Position numbers and translations under genes: made by a program | Notes under the pieces: generated by a model | The model's input: only the letters and a program-made list of their open reading frames with translations | What the model was told of the DNA's origin: nothing | Database searches by the model: none | Shown here: positions 17,980 through 26,051 of the stretch, one piece after another | Layout of the letters: each line of letters opens with the position of its first letter | How positions within the stretch are numbered: position 1 is the first letter of the stretch | Assembly: GCA_024742575.1 (NCBI GenBank) | Contig: JANSYF010000037.1 | Coordinates: 1 to 32,670, forward strand | Length of the DNA: 32,670 nt | Source: Paracoccaceae bacterium | Lineage (GTDB): Bacteria > Pseudomonadota > Alphaproteobacteria > Rhodobacterales > Rhodobacteraceae | Direction: 5' to 3'

Positions 17980-18210
17980 ATGAAAGCACGGGTGCATGTG
18001 ATGCTGAAGGATGGGGTGCTTGACCCGCAGGGCGAAGCGGTACGTCACGCCCTCGGCGGGTTGGGCTTTGGTGGCGTCGATAAAGTACGTCAGGGCAAGG
18101 TGATCGAACTTGATCTGGCGGATGGCACAACCGAAGACACTGTGCGCGAGATGTGTGAAAAGCTGCTTGCGAACACAGTGATCGAAAGCTACCAGATCGA
18201 GATGAGCTGA
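17980..18210 (+). CDS. purS: FGAM synthetase subunit PurS
   Basis: A small structural subunit of phosphoribosylformylglycinamidine synthetase that bridges PurQ and PurL. The 76 residues match the family, with [20 protein letters not shown] at the start and a conserved [11 protein letters not shown] strand. An upstream in-frame ATG at 17920 gives a Lys-rich leader that no PurS has and is rejected. GCGGAG about 6 nt before the ATG is the ribosome-binding site. The last A of its TGA is the first base of the purQ ATG, which couples the two. purL is not in the window. Confidence 0.95.
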   Translation: MKARVHVMLKDGVLDPQGEAVRHALGGLGFGGVDKVRQGKVIELDLADGTTEDTVREMCEKLLANTVIESYQIEMS

Positions 18211-18878
18211 TGCGCGCAGCGGTTGTTGTTTTCCCCGGTTCCAACTGCGACCGGGATTTGGCCGTGGCATTTCGCGAAGCGGGCTGTCAGGTTGAGATGG
18301 TTTGGCATAAAGACACCACTCTGCCATCGGGCATCGACATCGTCGGTATTCCGGGCGGGTTTTCTTTTGGCGATTATCTGCGCTGTGGCGCGATTGCGGC
18401 CAACTCTCCGATCTGCGCTGAGGTCAAAGCACACGCCACGCGTGGCGGATTTGTCCTAGGTGTCTGCAACGGTTTTCAGATCCTCACCGAGACCGGATTG
18501 CTACCGGGTGCGCTGCTGCGGAACGCGGGACTCAAATACATTTGCCGGACCGTGCCTTTGATCGTTGGCACGTCTGACAGCATTTATACCGGTGGCTACG
18601 AGGTTGGGCAGGAAATCGGCGTTCCGATTGCGCATCACGATGGCAATTACACCGCATCGGACGACATTGTCCGTCAGTTGAAAGCGGAGGATCGTGTGGC
18701 CTTCCGTTATGGCGACAACCCGAACGGGTCCACTGCTGACATCGCCGGCATACTTTCGTCAAATCGGCGTGTGCTTGGCATGATGCCGCATCCGGAACGG
18801 GCGGCGGATGAAAAACATGGTGGCACCGATGGCAAAGCGATGTTCACAAACATCGCCAGCGCACTTGCGGCGGCATAG
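18210..18878 (+). CDS. purQ: FGAM synthetase glutaminase subunit PurQ
   Basis: A class I glutamine amidotransferase that frees ammonia for the PurL subunit in FGAM synthesis. The 222 residues match the PurQ length. FPGSNCDRD is at 8-16, the nucleophile Cys 86 lies in [13 protein letters not shown], and the catalytic His 194 and Glu 196 are in MMPHPERA. The start overlaps the stop of purS by one base. The next gene, dctB-like, starts 67 nt downstream, and no clear terminator lies between. Confidence 0.97.
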   Translation: MRAAVVVFPGSNCDRDLAVAFREAGCQVEMVWHKDTTLPSGIDIVGIPGGFSFGDYLRCGAIAANSPICAEVKAHATRGGFVLGVCNGFQILTETGLLPGALLRNAGLKYICRTVPLIVGTSDSIYTGGYEVGQEIGVPIAHHDGNYTASDDIVRQLKAEDRVAFRYGDNPNGSTADIAGILSSNRRVLGMMPHPERAADEKHGGTDGKAMFTNIASALAAA

Positions 18879-18945
18879 CGCCTGTTGACGAAGGCGTGAC
18901 GCAGCGCCGCTTGAGAGGCATTTGCGAATTGCATATCCTGTTGCA

Positions 18946-20709
18946 ATGGCCGAGAGCACTTCATTGACGCGTCACGCCACCCGGACGGGGTCTCTGTCAT
19001 GGCGGGTGCGTGTCGCGCTGACACTTCTGACAGCCGTGGCTGTGGCAACCGTGTTCTTTACCAACCGCTTGCTCACCGATCGCTTTACCGAAAGTACGCG
19101 AAATCGCGCGGAACTGCGTTTGGCGCTGTATTCTGGCAACCTCGTGTCGGAACTGCGCCGCAACGCGATTGTGCCGCAGCTCTTGGCGCGCGATCCGGCT
19201 TTGATCGGGGCATTGAATTCCGGTGATTTTTCGCAAAGTTCGCAGCGCCTGATTTCGTTTGTAGACGAAATTGGTGCTGCGTCCCTCATGCTTCTTGACC
19301 GGGACGGGCGCACGGTGGCGGCCACCAGTCGTGAACGGCTGGGCGAACAACACCGAAGCGCGGCCTATTTTGTAGAAGCGCTTCGTTCGAACGCGACGGT
19401 ATTTACGTCGCAGCGCGAAGAGGTCGGCAGCTTTAATTTCAGTTATTCGCGTCGCATAGAAAGCCAGGGGCAGTCGATCGGCGTGATCGTGGTTGAGGTC
19501 GATCTGGCGAAGTTTGAACGCGCTTGGGCGGGCATCTCTGATGCGGTGCTTGTGACCAACAGCGAAGGCGAGATCATTCTTGCGACAGAACCGCGCTGGC
19601 GGGGCCAAACCGTAGAAACCGCGCTTGAACGGCAACCTGCAGACAGTGCCATTGAGCGCGCCATCCGGGCCACGACCGATTGGACGGCGTTGCCAGCGGA
19701 CGCGTATTTCCAAGGTGAAGCGGTGATGCGCATCGAAGGCCGTATCCCGTTCCGGGGCTGGAACATGGTGTCCTTCACCACTTACGCCAGCGTGCGCGAG
19801 CGGGTGAACGCGGTTCTGGCGCTCGAAATTATGGGATTCGCGATTCTCCTGGCGCTCGCCTTCTATGCGCTTAGCCGCAAGACAGCGCTGCGCATGGCGC
19901 TTTTCCAGCGCGAGTCGGCAGAGCTTCGCGCATTGAACCAGAGGCTACAGCGGGAAATCGCCGAACGCGAACGGGTACAGGAAACGCTGGCGGTGGCAGA
20001 ACAGACGCTGGCGCAAAGCTCCAAACTTGCCGCCTTGGGCGAGATGTCAGCAGCGGTCAGTCACGAATTGAACCAGCCATTGGCTGCGATGAAGACCTAC
20101 CTTGCTGGCGCAAAGCTGTTGATGCGGCGCAATCGGAGCGAAGAGGCGCAAGCAGCGTTCAGCCGGATCGACGATCTGATCGAACGGATGGGCGGAATTA
20201 CGCGCCAGCTCAAAAGCTATGCACGAAAGGGCCAAGAGGCGTTTTCCCCTGTGAATATGGGCGATGCACTGGCATCCAGCCTGTCAATGATGGAACCGCA
20301 GTTGAAATCCCGCAAGGTTAAGATCACCAAAATCCTACCCGAAGATCGGGTGTTGGTGATGGGTGACCGGATGCGGATCGAGCAGGTGATGATTAACCTC
20401 CTGCGTAACGCGCTGGACGCCACCAAGACGGTCTCGGACCCGCAGCTTGAGATTATCCTTGCCAGCGGTGAGACCGCAACGCTCACCATTCGGGACAACG
20501 GGCACGGGATCGAAGACCTCGATGCATTATTCGAGCCTTTCTACACCACCAAGCAACCGGGCGACGGTGTTGGGCTGGGTCTTGCCATTTCCTCGGGGAT
20601 CGTCAACGACCTAGGGGGACGGCTGCTGGCCCGTAACGCTGAAGGAGGTGGTGCGGTGTTCGAAATGCAGTTGCCGATCTTGAACGACCAAACGCAGGCG
20701 GCGGAGTGA
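18946..20709 (+). CDS. dctB: DctB-type sensor histidine kinase
   Basis: A membrane sensor kinase of 587 residues. Hydrophobic segments near 22-40 and 289-309 frame a periplasmic double-Cache sensory part. A coiled linker (RALNQRLQREIAERERVQ) leads to the H-box ALGEMSAAVSHELNQPLAAM with the phosphorylated His at about 373. N (INLLRNALDAT), G1 (DNGHGI) and G2 (GVGLGLAIS) boxes of the ATPase domain follow. This layout fits DctB, which senses C4-dicarboxylates. A TTG at 18922 could add eight residues, but its ribosome-binding site is too close; the ATG at 18946 has none that is clear, so the start is uncertain. The regulator gene follows 4 nt after the stop. Confidence 0.85.
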   Translation: MAESTSLTRHATRTGSLSWRVRVALTLLTAVAVATVFFTNRLLTDRFTESTRNRAELRLALYSGNLVSELRRNAIVPQLLARDPALIGALNSGDFSQSSQRLISFVDEIGAASLMLLDRDGRTVAATSRERLGEQHRSAAYFVEALRSNATVFTSQREEVGSFNFSYSRRIESQGQSIGVIVVEVDLAKFERAWAGISDAVLVTNSEGEIILATEPRWRGQTVETALERQPADSAIERAIRATTDWTALPADAYFQGEAVMRIEGRIPFRGWNMVSFTTYASVRERVNAVLALEIMGFAILLALAFYALSRKTALRMALFQRESAELRALNQRLQREIAERERVQETLAVAEQTLAQSSKLAALGEMSAAVSHELNQPLAAMKTYLAGAKLLMRRNRSEEAQAAFSRIDDLIERMGGITRQLKSYARKGQEAFSPVNMGDALASSLSMMEPQLKSRKVKITKILPEDRVLVMGDRMRIEQVMINLLRNALDATKTVSDPQLEIILASGETATLTIRDNGHGIEDLDALFEPFYTTKQPGDGVGLGLAISSGIVNDLGGRLLARNAEGGGAVFEMQLPILNDQTQAAE

Positions 20710-20713
20710 ACCC

Positions 20714-22048
20714 ATGGGCAAAGCCATGAAGATTGCCATTGTCGATGACGAAAAAGACATGCGCCAGTCGATCAGCCAATGGCTGGCACTGTCGGGATAT
20801 GACACGGAAACCTTTGCGAGCGCCGAAGAAGCGCTTGGCTCGGTTGGCTCGGATTATCCGGGGATCGTGATTTCTGACATCAAGATGCCGGGCATGGACG
20901 GGATCCAGCTCTTGCGCAAATTGATGGGATCAGATTCCGCACTGCCGGTGATCATGATCACGGGGCATGGCGACGTGCCGATGGCGGTTGAAGCGATGCG
21001 GATCGGGGCATTTGATTTCCTGGAAAAGCCGTTCAATCCAGACCGTATGTCGGACTTGGCCAAGAAAGCCACCAACGCCCGCCGCTTGACGCTCGACAAT
21101 CGGGCGTTGCGACGCGAATTGGGCGACGGAACGCAGATGATGCGCAAACTGATCGGGTCCAGTCCTGCGATGGAACGTCTTCGCGAGGACATTCTGGATT
21201 TGGGGCAAGCCGACGGGCATGTCTTGATCGACGGAGAAACCGGCACCGGAAAGACGCTTGTGGCGCATGCGCTGCACGCCGTGGGCAGCCGGGCGGGCAA
21301 GAAATTCGTTCTGATCTCTTGTGCTGCGATGGACGAGGACACGCTGATCCGCCGTCTGTTTGGCCCGATGATGCCCGAAGACAACCGTTTACCGGCCGTC
21401 GAAGAGGCGCGTGGCGGCACGTTGGTGCTGGAAGATATCGAGGCGCTGTCGGATACGGCGCAAGCACGGCTTCTGACCATGATCAACGATCAGGGCACGC
21501 CGCCGGAAACCCGCATCGTTGCAATCTGCAACCTGCAGGACGAGGGCCGCACCTGCGAAGACGCGCTGCGCCCTGACCTTTACTACCGCCTTGCCGCGCT
21601 CAAGATCACCGCGCCGCCGCTGCGCAACAGGGGTGAGGATATTCTGACGCTGTTCACCGCTTTGGCCGACCAGTTCGCAGATGAGTATGGCTGCGACGCC
21701 CCGCAGGTCAGTGCGCAGGAAGCGGCGCAACTTTTGCAAGCGCCATGGCCCGGTAATGTGCGCCAGCTGATCAATCTGGCCGAACGCGCGGTACTGCAAT
21801 CGCGGCGCGGCACGGGCACCATCGCATCGCTGCTGATGTCCGACCATGACGAGATGCAGCCGGTGATGACCACCGAAGGCAAACCGCTTAAGGAATATGT
21901 CGAAGCGTTTGAACGCATGTTGATAGACAACACGATGCGCCGCCATCGTGGGTCGATTGCGTCGGTGATGGACGAGCTGTGTCTGCCACGCCGGACGTTG
22001 AACGAAAAGATGGCCAAGTACGGCTTGCAGCGCTCCGACTACCTCTAG
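20714..22048 (+). CDS. dctD: DctD-type response regulator lacking the GAFTGA loop
   Basis: A regulator of 444 residues: a receiver domain (IVDDEKD start, phospho-acceptor Asp 55 in VISDIKMPG, Thr 83, Lys 105), an AAA+ domain and a C-terminal Fis-type helix-turn-helix (about 405-440). Walker A GETGTGKT is at 174-181, RPDLYYRL at 286-293 and WPGNVRQL at 345-352. The region after LFG (216 on) reads PMMPEDNRLPAVEEARGG and has no GAFTGA motif, which sigma-54 activators need. Walker B is LVLEDIE rather than the usual LFLDEIG. It therefore probably does not work with sigma-54 and may act as a plain repressor or sigma-70 activator, as NtrC of Rhodobacter does. It pairs with the kinase upstream. Confidence 0.85.
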   Translation: MGKAMKIAIVDDEKDMRQSISQWLALSGYDTETFASAEEALGSVGSDYPGIVISDIKMPGMDGIQLLRKLMGSDSALPVIMITGHGDVPMAVEAMRIGAFDFLEKPFNPDRMSDLAKKATNARRLTLDNRALRRELGDGTQMMRKLIGSSPAMERLREDILDLGQADGHVLIDGETGTGKTLVAHALHAVGSRAGKKFVLISCAAMDEDTLIRRLFGPMMPEDNRLPAVEEARGGTLVLEDIEALSDTAQARLLTMINDQGTPPETRIVAICNLQDEGRTCEDALRPDLYYRLAALKITAPPLRNRGEDILTLFTALADQFADEYGCDAPQVSAQEAAQLLQAPWPGNVRQLINLAERAVLQSRRGTGTIASLLMSDHDEMQPVMTTEGKPLKEYVEAFERMLIDNTMRRHRGSIASVMDELCLPRRTLNEKMAKYGLQRSDYL

Positions 22049-22074
22049 GTGGGCAAGGCCTTTTGAAAGGGCTT

Positions 22075-22100
22075 GGGACGGATTTTCGAAAATCCGTCCC
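22075..22100. terminator. 26-bp perfect palindrome between dctD and ocd
   Basis: GGGACGGATTTTC at 22075-22087 is followed directly by its exact reverse complement at 22088-22100, centred on TTCGAA. It lies between convergent genes, 26 nt from the dctD stop and 2 nt before the ocd stop. It may serve as a bidirectional terminator, with A/T runs inside the stem instead of after it, or as a protein-binding site. Confidence 0.6.
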
Positions 22101-22102
22101 GC

Positions 22103-23146
22103 TCACCCAGCGGCGCGCATCAGCATGCCATACAGATCGCGCGGGTTGTCGGGATCGGCCAACAAGTCCAGCGGCAGGTTCAGCCCGGTTTCGCGGGTCA
22201 GGTCATGCACCACCCGCAGGGCCGAGAAATCCTCGATCGCAAATCCCACGCTGTCGAACAGCGTGATCTCGCGGGCATCCCGTCGACCGGGCACAGTACC
22301 CGTAATCACCTGCCACAGCTCCGTCACGGGATGGTCCGCGTCCAATTGCTGGATCTCGCCCTCGATCCGTGTCTGAGGCGGGTATTCCACAAAGATCGAC
22401 GACCGATGCAGGATTGCCGCCGCCAGTTCTGTCTTGCCCGGACAATCCCCACCGATGGCGTTGATGTGCACGCCGCTGCCGACCATATTGTCGGTCAGGA
22501 TCGTCGCGTATTGCTTGTCCGCCGTACAGGTGGTCAGGATCTGCGCACCTTCGATGGCCTCTTCTGCGCTGTTGCAGGCAAAGACGTTAAGGCCCGTACC
22601 CGCAAGGTTCGCCGCGCATTTGACCGTGGCTGCCGGATCCTTGTCGTAAAGCCGTACCGTGTCGATCCCGCAGATGGCCTGCATAGCGATGCTCTGAAAC
22701 TCCGCCTGCGCGCCATTGCCGATCATCGCCATAGTGGTGGCACCCTTTGGGGCCAAGTGTTTCGCCGCAACCGCCGACATCGCGGCGGTGCGCAGCGCGG
22801 TGAGCAGGGTCATTTCGGACAAAAGAACCGGATAGCCCGTATCCATATCCGCCAAAAGTCCAAACGCTGTGACAGTCTGCAACCCCTCGGATGTGTTCTT
22901 GGGATGCCCATTCACGTATTTGAACGCATAAAGCGCGTCATTGGCCGTAGGCATCAGTTCAATCACACCCACTGGGCTGTGGGCTGCCACACGCGGCGTT
23001 TTGTCGAAACTCTCCCAGCGGCGGAAATCTTCTTCGATAGCGTCCGCGATGCGGCGGATCATCTCGGGCAGGCCGACGCGATGCACAAGCTGCATCATGT
23101 GATCGACGGATACAAAGGGCACCAAGGCCTTGTCTGACGGTTGCAT
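22103..23146 (-). CDS. ocd: Ornithine cyclodeaminase
   Basis: Converts ornithine directly to proline and ammonia with bound NAD. The 347 residues belong to the ornithine cyclodeaminase/mu-crystallin family: FKYVNGHPKNTSEGLQTVTAFG carries the substrate-binding Lys, LTALRTAAMSAVAAKHLAPKG is the classic helix, AMIGNGAQAEFQ is the dinucleotide loop, and HINAIGGDCPGKTEL ends in the catalytic-type Asp. The start at 23146 lies 10 nt after the arginase stop, so arginase and ocd form one operon from arginine to proline. The divergent Lrp-type gene is the likely local regulator. Confidence 0.93.
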   Translation of the reverse strand: MQPSDKALVPFVSVDHMMQLVHRVGLPEMIRRIADAIEEDFRRWESFDKTPRVAAHSPVGVIELMPTANDALYAFKYVNGHPKNTSEGLQTVTAFGLLADMDTGYPVLLSEMTLLTALRTAAMSAVAAKHLAPKGATTMAMIGNGAQAEFQSIAMQAICGIDTVRLYDKDPAATVKCAANLAGTGLNVFACNSAEEAIEGAQILTTCTADKQYATILTDNMVGSGVHINAIGGDCPGKTELAAAILHRSSIFVEYPPQTRIEGEIQQLDADHPVTELWQVITGTVPGRRDAREITLFDSVGFAIEDFSALRVVHDLTRETGLNLPLDLLADPDNPRDLYGMLMRAAG

Positions 23147-23156
23147 GTGGGCCTCC

Positions 23157-24080
23157 TCAGATCATGTGCGGTGTTGGGCGGTCAAAAATGCGACGACCCA
23201 GTGCCGACGCCGCAAGATCGACCATCAATTGCGCCGTGCGTCCACGTTCATCCAGCATCGGGTTCAGTTCCACCAGATCAAGCGAGGTCAAAAGCCCGCT
23301 GTCACACAGCATCTCCATGACCAAATGCGCCTCGCGCACTGTGGCACCGCCGGGCACCGTCGTGCCCACGGCAGGAGCATAGGCCGGATCGATGAAATCA
23401 ACATCAAGCGACACATGCAGCGCGCCACCCGTCTTGGCGACATCTGCCAGAAACGGCTTGAGAAGGGTCGCCACACCGAATTCGTCGATCGCCCGCATGT
23501 CGTAACCGCGCACGCCAGTGCCAGCCATCAACTCGCGCTCCGGCAGATCGACAGAGCGCAGCCCGATGATGCAGGTTTGCCTGGGCGGCACAATGGCGGG
23601 CAGGGCAGGAAAGCCGTCAAAACCGCTTTGCCCTGTCGCATAGGCCAGTGGCGTTCCATGCAGGTTGCCCGAGGTCGTTGTCTCAAGCGTGTTGTAATCG
23701 CTATGCGCATCGAGCCAGAGCACAAATTGCGGGCGGTCCCGCTGCGCCGCATGGGCGGCTACACCCGGGACGGTGCCCAGCGACAGCGCGTGATCGCCAC
23801 CCATGAAGATCGGCAAGCCTTTTTGCATGGCATCCTGTGCTGCGCCCATCAATGCCGTGGTCCAGCCGATGGTTTCCGACAAATTCACCAACCCGTCCCG
23901 TTCTGCGATGTCATTCGCGTCTGGTGCGACATTGCCCAGATCGGTCACGCGGTGTCCCAGCGCGGTCAAGGCGCGTGAAATCCCGGCGGTGCGATAGGCG
24001 TCGGGGCCCATTAGGCATCCCTTGCGGGCTTTTCCGCAATCCAATGGCGCGCCGACCAATACGATGTTCTGTGACTGCAT
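23157..24080 (-). CDS. rocF: Arginase
   Basis: Hydrolyses arginine to ornithine and urea with a two-manganese site. The 307 residues show the metal ligands in GGDHAL (94-99), DAHSDYN (124-130) and SLDVDFIDP (224-232, Asp 226 and 228). The first motif is followed by SLGTVPG, as in true arginases, and the substrate loop SGNLHGTPLA is present. First gene of a two-gene operon with ornithine cyclodeaminase. The intergenic space to the divergent Lrp-type gene is 117 nt and AT-rich, so both promoters should be there. Confidence 0.94.
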   Translation of the reverse strand: MQSQNIVLVGAPLDCGKARKGCLMGPDAYRTAGISRALTALGHRVTDLGNVAPDANDIAERDGLVNLSETIGWTTALMGAAQDAMQKGLPIFMGGDHALSLGTVPGVAAHAAQRDRPQFVLWLDAHSDYNTLETTTSGNLHGTPLAYATGQSGFDGFPALPAIVPPRQTCIIGLRSVDLPERELMAGTGVRGYDMRAIDEFGVATLLKPFLADVAKTGGALHVSLDVDFIDPAYAPAVGTTVPGGATVREAHLVMEMLCDSGLLTSLDLVELNPMLDERGRTAQLMVDLAASALGRRIFDRPTPHMI

Positions 24081-24197
24081 CTATCCTGCCCTCATGCTCT
24101 GTAAGAGGGGTATAGAGTTCAAATCGGGTGATCGGTAACTGGTCAAAGTGAACAATACGGTATACTATTGTCCAAAATGATAGGTCGCGGGATCAAG

Positions 24198-24626
24198 ATG
24201 GATAGTACAGACACTCGCCTGATCTCGGTGCTTCGCCATAATGGTCGCGCTTCGGTGTCTGATCTGGCCAGCACGCTTAGCCTGTCCCGTGCCACGGTGC
24301 GGGCGCGGTTGGATCGGTTACAGGCCTCTGGCGACGTTGTAGGCTTTACCGTGGTGCTGAAAGAAGACGTTGCCCGCGACCCGGTGCGCGCCCTGATGAT
24401 GATCGGCATCGAAGGGCGCGGAACGGACAGGGTGATCCGACAATTGGGCAGTTTGCAGCAAGTGAGGGCGCTGCATTCCACAAATGGGCGCTGGGATGTG
24501 ATCGCGGAGTTGGGGACGGAAACGCTGGAAGCGTTGGACGATGTGCTGTCCCGCATTCGCAAGTTCGACGGGGTGTCTCAGTCTGAAACGTCGCTTTTGC
24601 TGTCGACGCGGAAAAGTGGCGCTTAG
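24198..24626 (+). CDS. Lrp/AsnC family transcriptional regulator
   Basis: A 142-residue regulator. The N-terminal winged helix-turn-helix (about 15-42, SVSDLASTLSLSRATVRARLDRL) is followed by a RAM ligand-binding/oligomerisation domain containing GRWDVIAELGTETLEALDDVLSRI. The frame is open from 24168, but an upstream GCGGGA and the family start MDSTDTRLI favour the ATG at 24198. It is divergent from arginase-ocd and, by position, is the likely arginine- or ornithine-responsive regulator of that operon. This is inference. Its stop overlaps the convergent dsbB stop by 3 bp. Confidence 0.9.
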   Translation: MDSTDTRLISVLRHNGRASVSDLASTLSLSRATVRARLDRLQASGDVVGFTVVLKEDVARDPVRALMMIGIEGRGTDRVIRQLGSLQQVRALHSTNGRWDVIAELGTETLEALDDVLSRIRKFDGVSQSETSLLLSTRKSGA

Positions 24627-25087
24627 GCAGGCTTGCGCGCCGCCGCGATCCACAACCCCATCAGAACCAGCGAAATCACCATATTCCAGCTGGCCATCGA
24701 CAAACCGAACATGTCCCACGGCACCTCGTCGCATCGGACCAGCGGCGCGCTCATGATCTGGTCTAACAACTCGTCCGTGGACAACCCTCCGATGGGACCA
24801 GAGGTACAGGTCGTTGGACCTTCCCACCAGCCGCGCTCGACGCCCGTGTGGTAGCCACCGACAGCAGCCGTTGCGAATGCCGCTGCTGCGCCCAACCATG
24901 CCAACGCGGCATTGCCGAACCGCAACGCCACCGCTCCGATCGCAATCGCGGCGACATGTGGATAGCGCTGCCAAATGCACAGCTTGCAGGGCGGCAGGCC
25001 GCCGATGTGCTGAAACGCCAACGCACCCAGCATCAAGGCCAACGATCCGCCCGCAGCAAGCAACATCAACATCCGACGATTCAGCAT
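24623..25087 (-). CDS. dsbB: Disulfide bond formation protein B
   Basis: An inner membrane quinone reductase that re-oxidises DsbA. The 154 residues have four hydrophobic segments, the first periplasmic pair Cys 34 and Cys 37 in PPCKLCIWQRYPH, and the second pair Cys 94 and Cys 119 (PTTC and VRCDEVPWDMFGLSMASWN). The longer upstream frame lies inside the previous gene and is rejected. The first base of its ATG is the last base of the upstream TGA, so translation is coupled to the YqaA-like gene. No dsbA is nearby. Confidence 0.92.
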   Translation of the reverse strand: MLNRRMLMLLAAGGSLALMLGALAFQHIGGLPPCKLCIWQRYPHVAAIAIGAVALRFGNAALAWLGAAAAFATAAVGGYHTGVERGWWEGPTTCTSGPIGGLSTDELLDQIMSAPLVRCDEVPWDMFGLSMASWNMVISLVLMGLWIAAARKPA

Positions 25088-25665
25088 CACAGGAACCTCA
25101 CCACGTAGAAGCCTCCGATCAGAAGCACGACAAACAGCGTGAACATCAACCCCAACCGCTTTTCGATAAACGCTCGGACCGGTGCCCCGAATGCGCGTAA
25201 CAGACCTGCTACCACAAAGAAGCGCAAGGCCCGCGCGATCACGGATGTGACAACAAAGGTGGTCAGCGGCATAGCTGTCCAACCCGACATGATGGTGATC
25301 ACCTTATAAGGGAACGGTGTTACACCGGCTATCAGCACAGCCCAAAAGCCAACGTCGTTAAAGCGGTCGTTGAATTCGGCCATCGAGTCGGCCTTGCCAA
25401 GGGCGCTTAAGATCGGCTCGCCCAGGGTTTCATAGAAGAAGTAGCCGATCGTGTATCCAAGCATCCCGCCCAGAACTGACGATACTGTGGCGACCAGCGC
25501 GATCAGCCATGCCCGTGACGGTCGGGCAAGAATCATCGGAATCATCAGAACATCTGGTGGAATCGGGAAGACCGAGCTTTCGACAAAGGCCACCAGTGCC
25601 AGAACCCAGAGGGCGCGGGGATGGTCGGCCAAGGACATCGTCCACTGGTACAAGCGCTGCAACAT
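25087..25665 (-). CDS. YqaA/DedA-type membrane protein
   Basis: An integral membrane protein of 192 residues with about four to five hydrophobic segments. FVESSVFPIPPDVLMIPMILA is the conserved re-entrant block of the VTT/SNARE-associated (DedA, YqaA) family. GVTPFPYKVITIMSG, with its conserved Arg/Pro/Lys region, is the second. YqaA-type members are small, matching 192 residues. The family moves lipids between membrane leaflets. A start at 25665 is accepted, although the ribosome-binding site there is not strong. It is the first gene of a coupled pair with dsbB, an order seen in related genomes as I recall. Confidence 0.88.
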   Translation of the reverse strand: MLQRLYQWTMSLADHPRALWVLALVAFVESSVFPIPPDVLMIPMILARPSRAWLIALVATVSSVLGGMLGYTIGYFFYETLGEPILSALGKADSMAEFNDRFNDVGFWAVLIAGVTPFPYKVITIMSGWTAMPLTTFVVTSVIARALRFFVVAGLLRAFGAPVRAFIEKRLGLMFTLFVVLLIGGFYVVRFL

Positions 25666-25787
25666 AACGGCTCCGAATGTGGGTTGTCAGGCTAAGACCA
25701 TGCGCTGCAAGACGGGTCAAGTCCGCAGCATTTAAATGCGTTTTTGCGCTGGACGACGGCAAAGAGCTTGGGTAGGGATTGCGCGAG

Positions 25788-25873
25788 GCCCAAGTGGCGG
25801 AATGGTAGACGCAGGGGATTCAAAATCCCCCGCTGGCAACAGCGTGCGAGTTCGAGTCTCGCCTTGGGCACCA
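25788..25873 (+). tRNA. tRNA-Leu(CAA)
   Basis: GCCCAAG pairs with CTTGGGC, followed by discriminator A and an encoded CCA. The anticodon stem GGGGA/TCCCC closes the loop TTCAAAA, giving anticodon CAA. A long variable arm and the T-loop TTCGAGT complete an 86-nt class II leucine tRNA. The island begins directly after its 3' end, so it is the attachment site. I found no second copy of the tRNA 3' end up to 32670. Confidence 0.96.
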
Positions 25874-26051
25874 ACAAAATCAATTACTTACCATCTATTC
25901 CGCAAAGATTTTGTTACATTATTACAAAAATTTGTGTTTGTTTTGCGTTTTTGAAAATTGGATAGTCGGGTGTTTTCGTCACAAACTCTGTTGGGTTGTG
26001 CAAAAGCGCCCCGTGGAAGTGAGGCGCTTAGAATGGAATATTTTTGATGGC

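Noticed and set aside
22073..23137. Long plus-strand frame opposite ornithine cyclodeaminase
   Set aside because: Antisense shadow; ornithine cyclodeaminase motifs on the minus strand are unambiguous.
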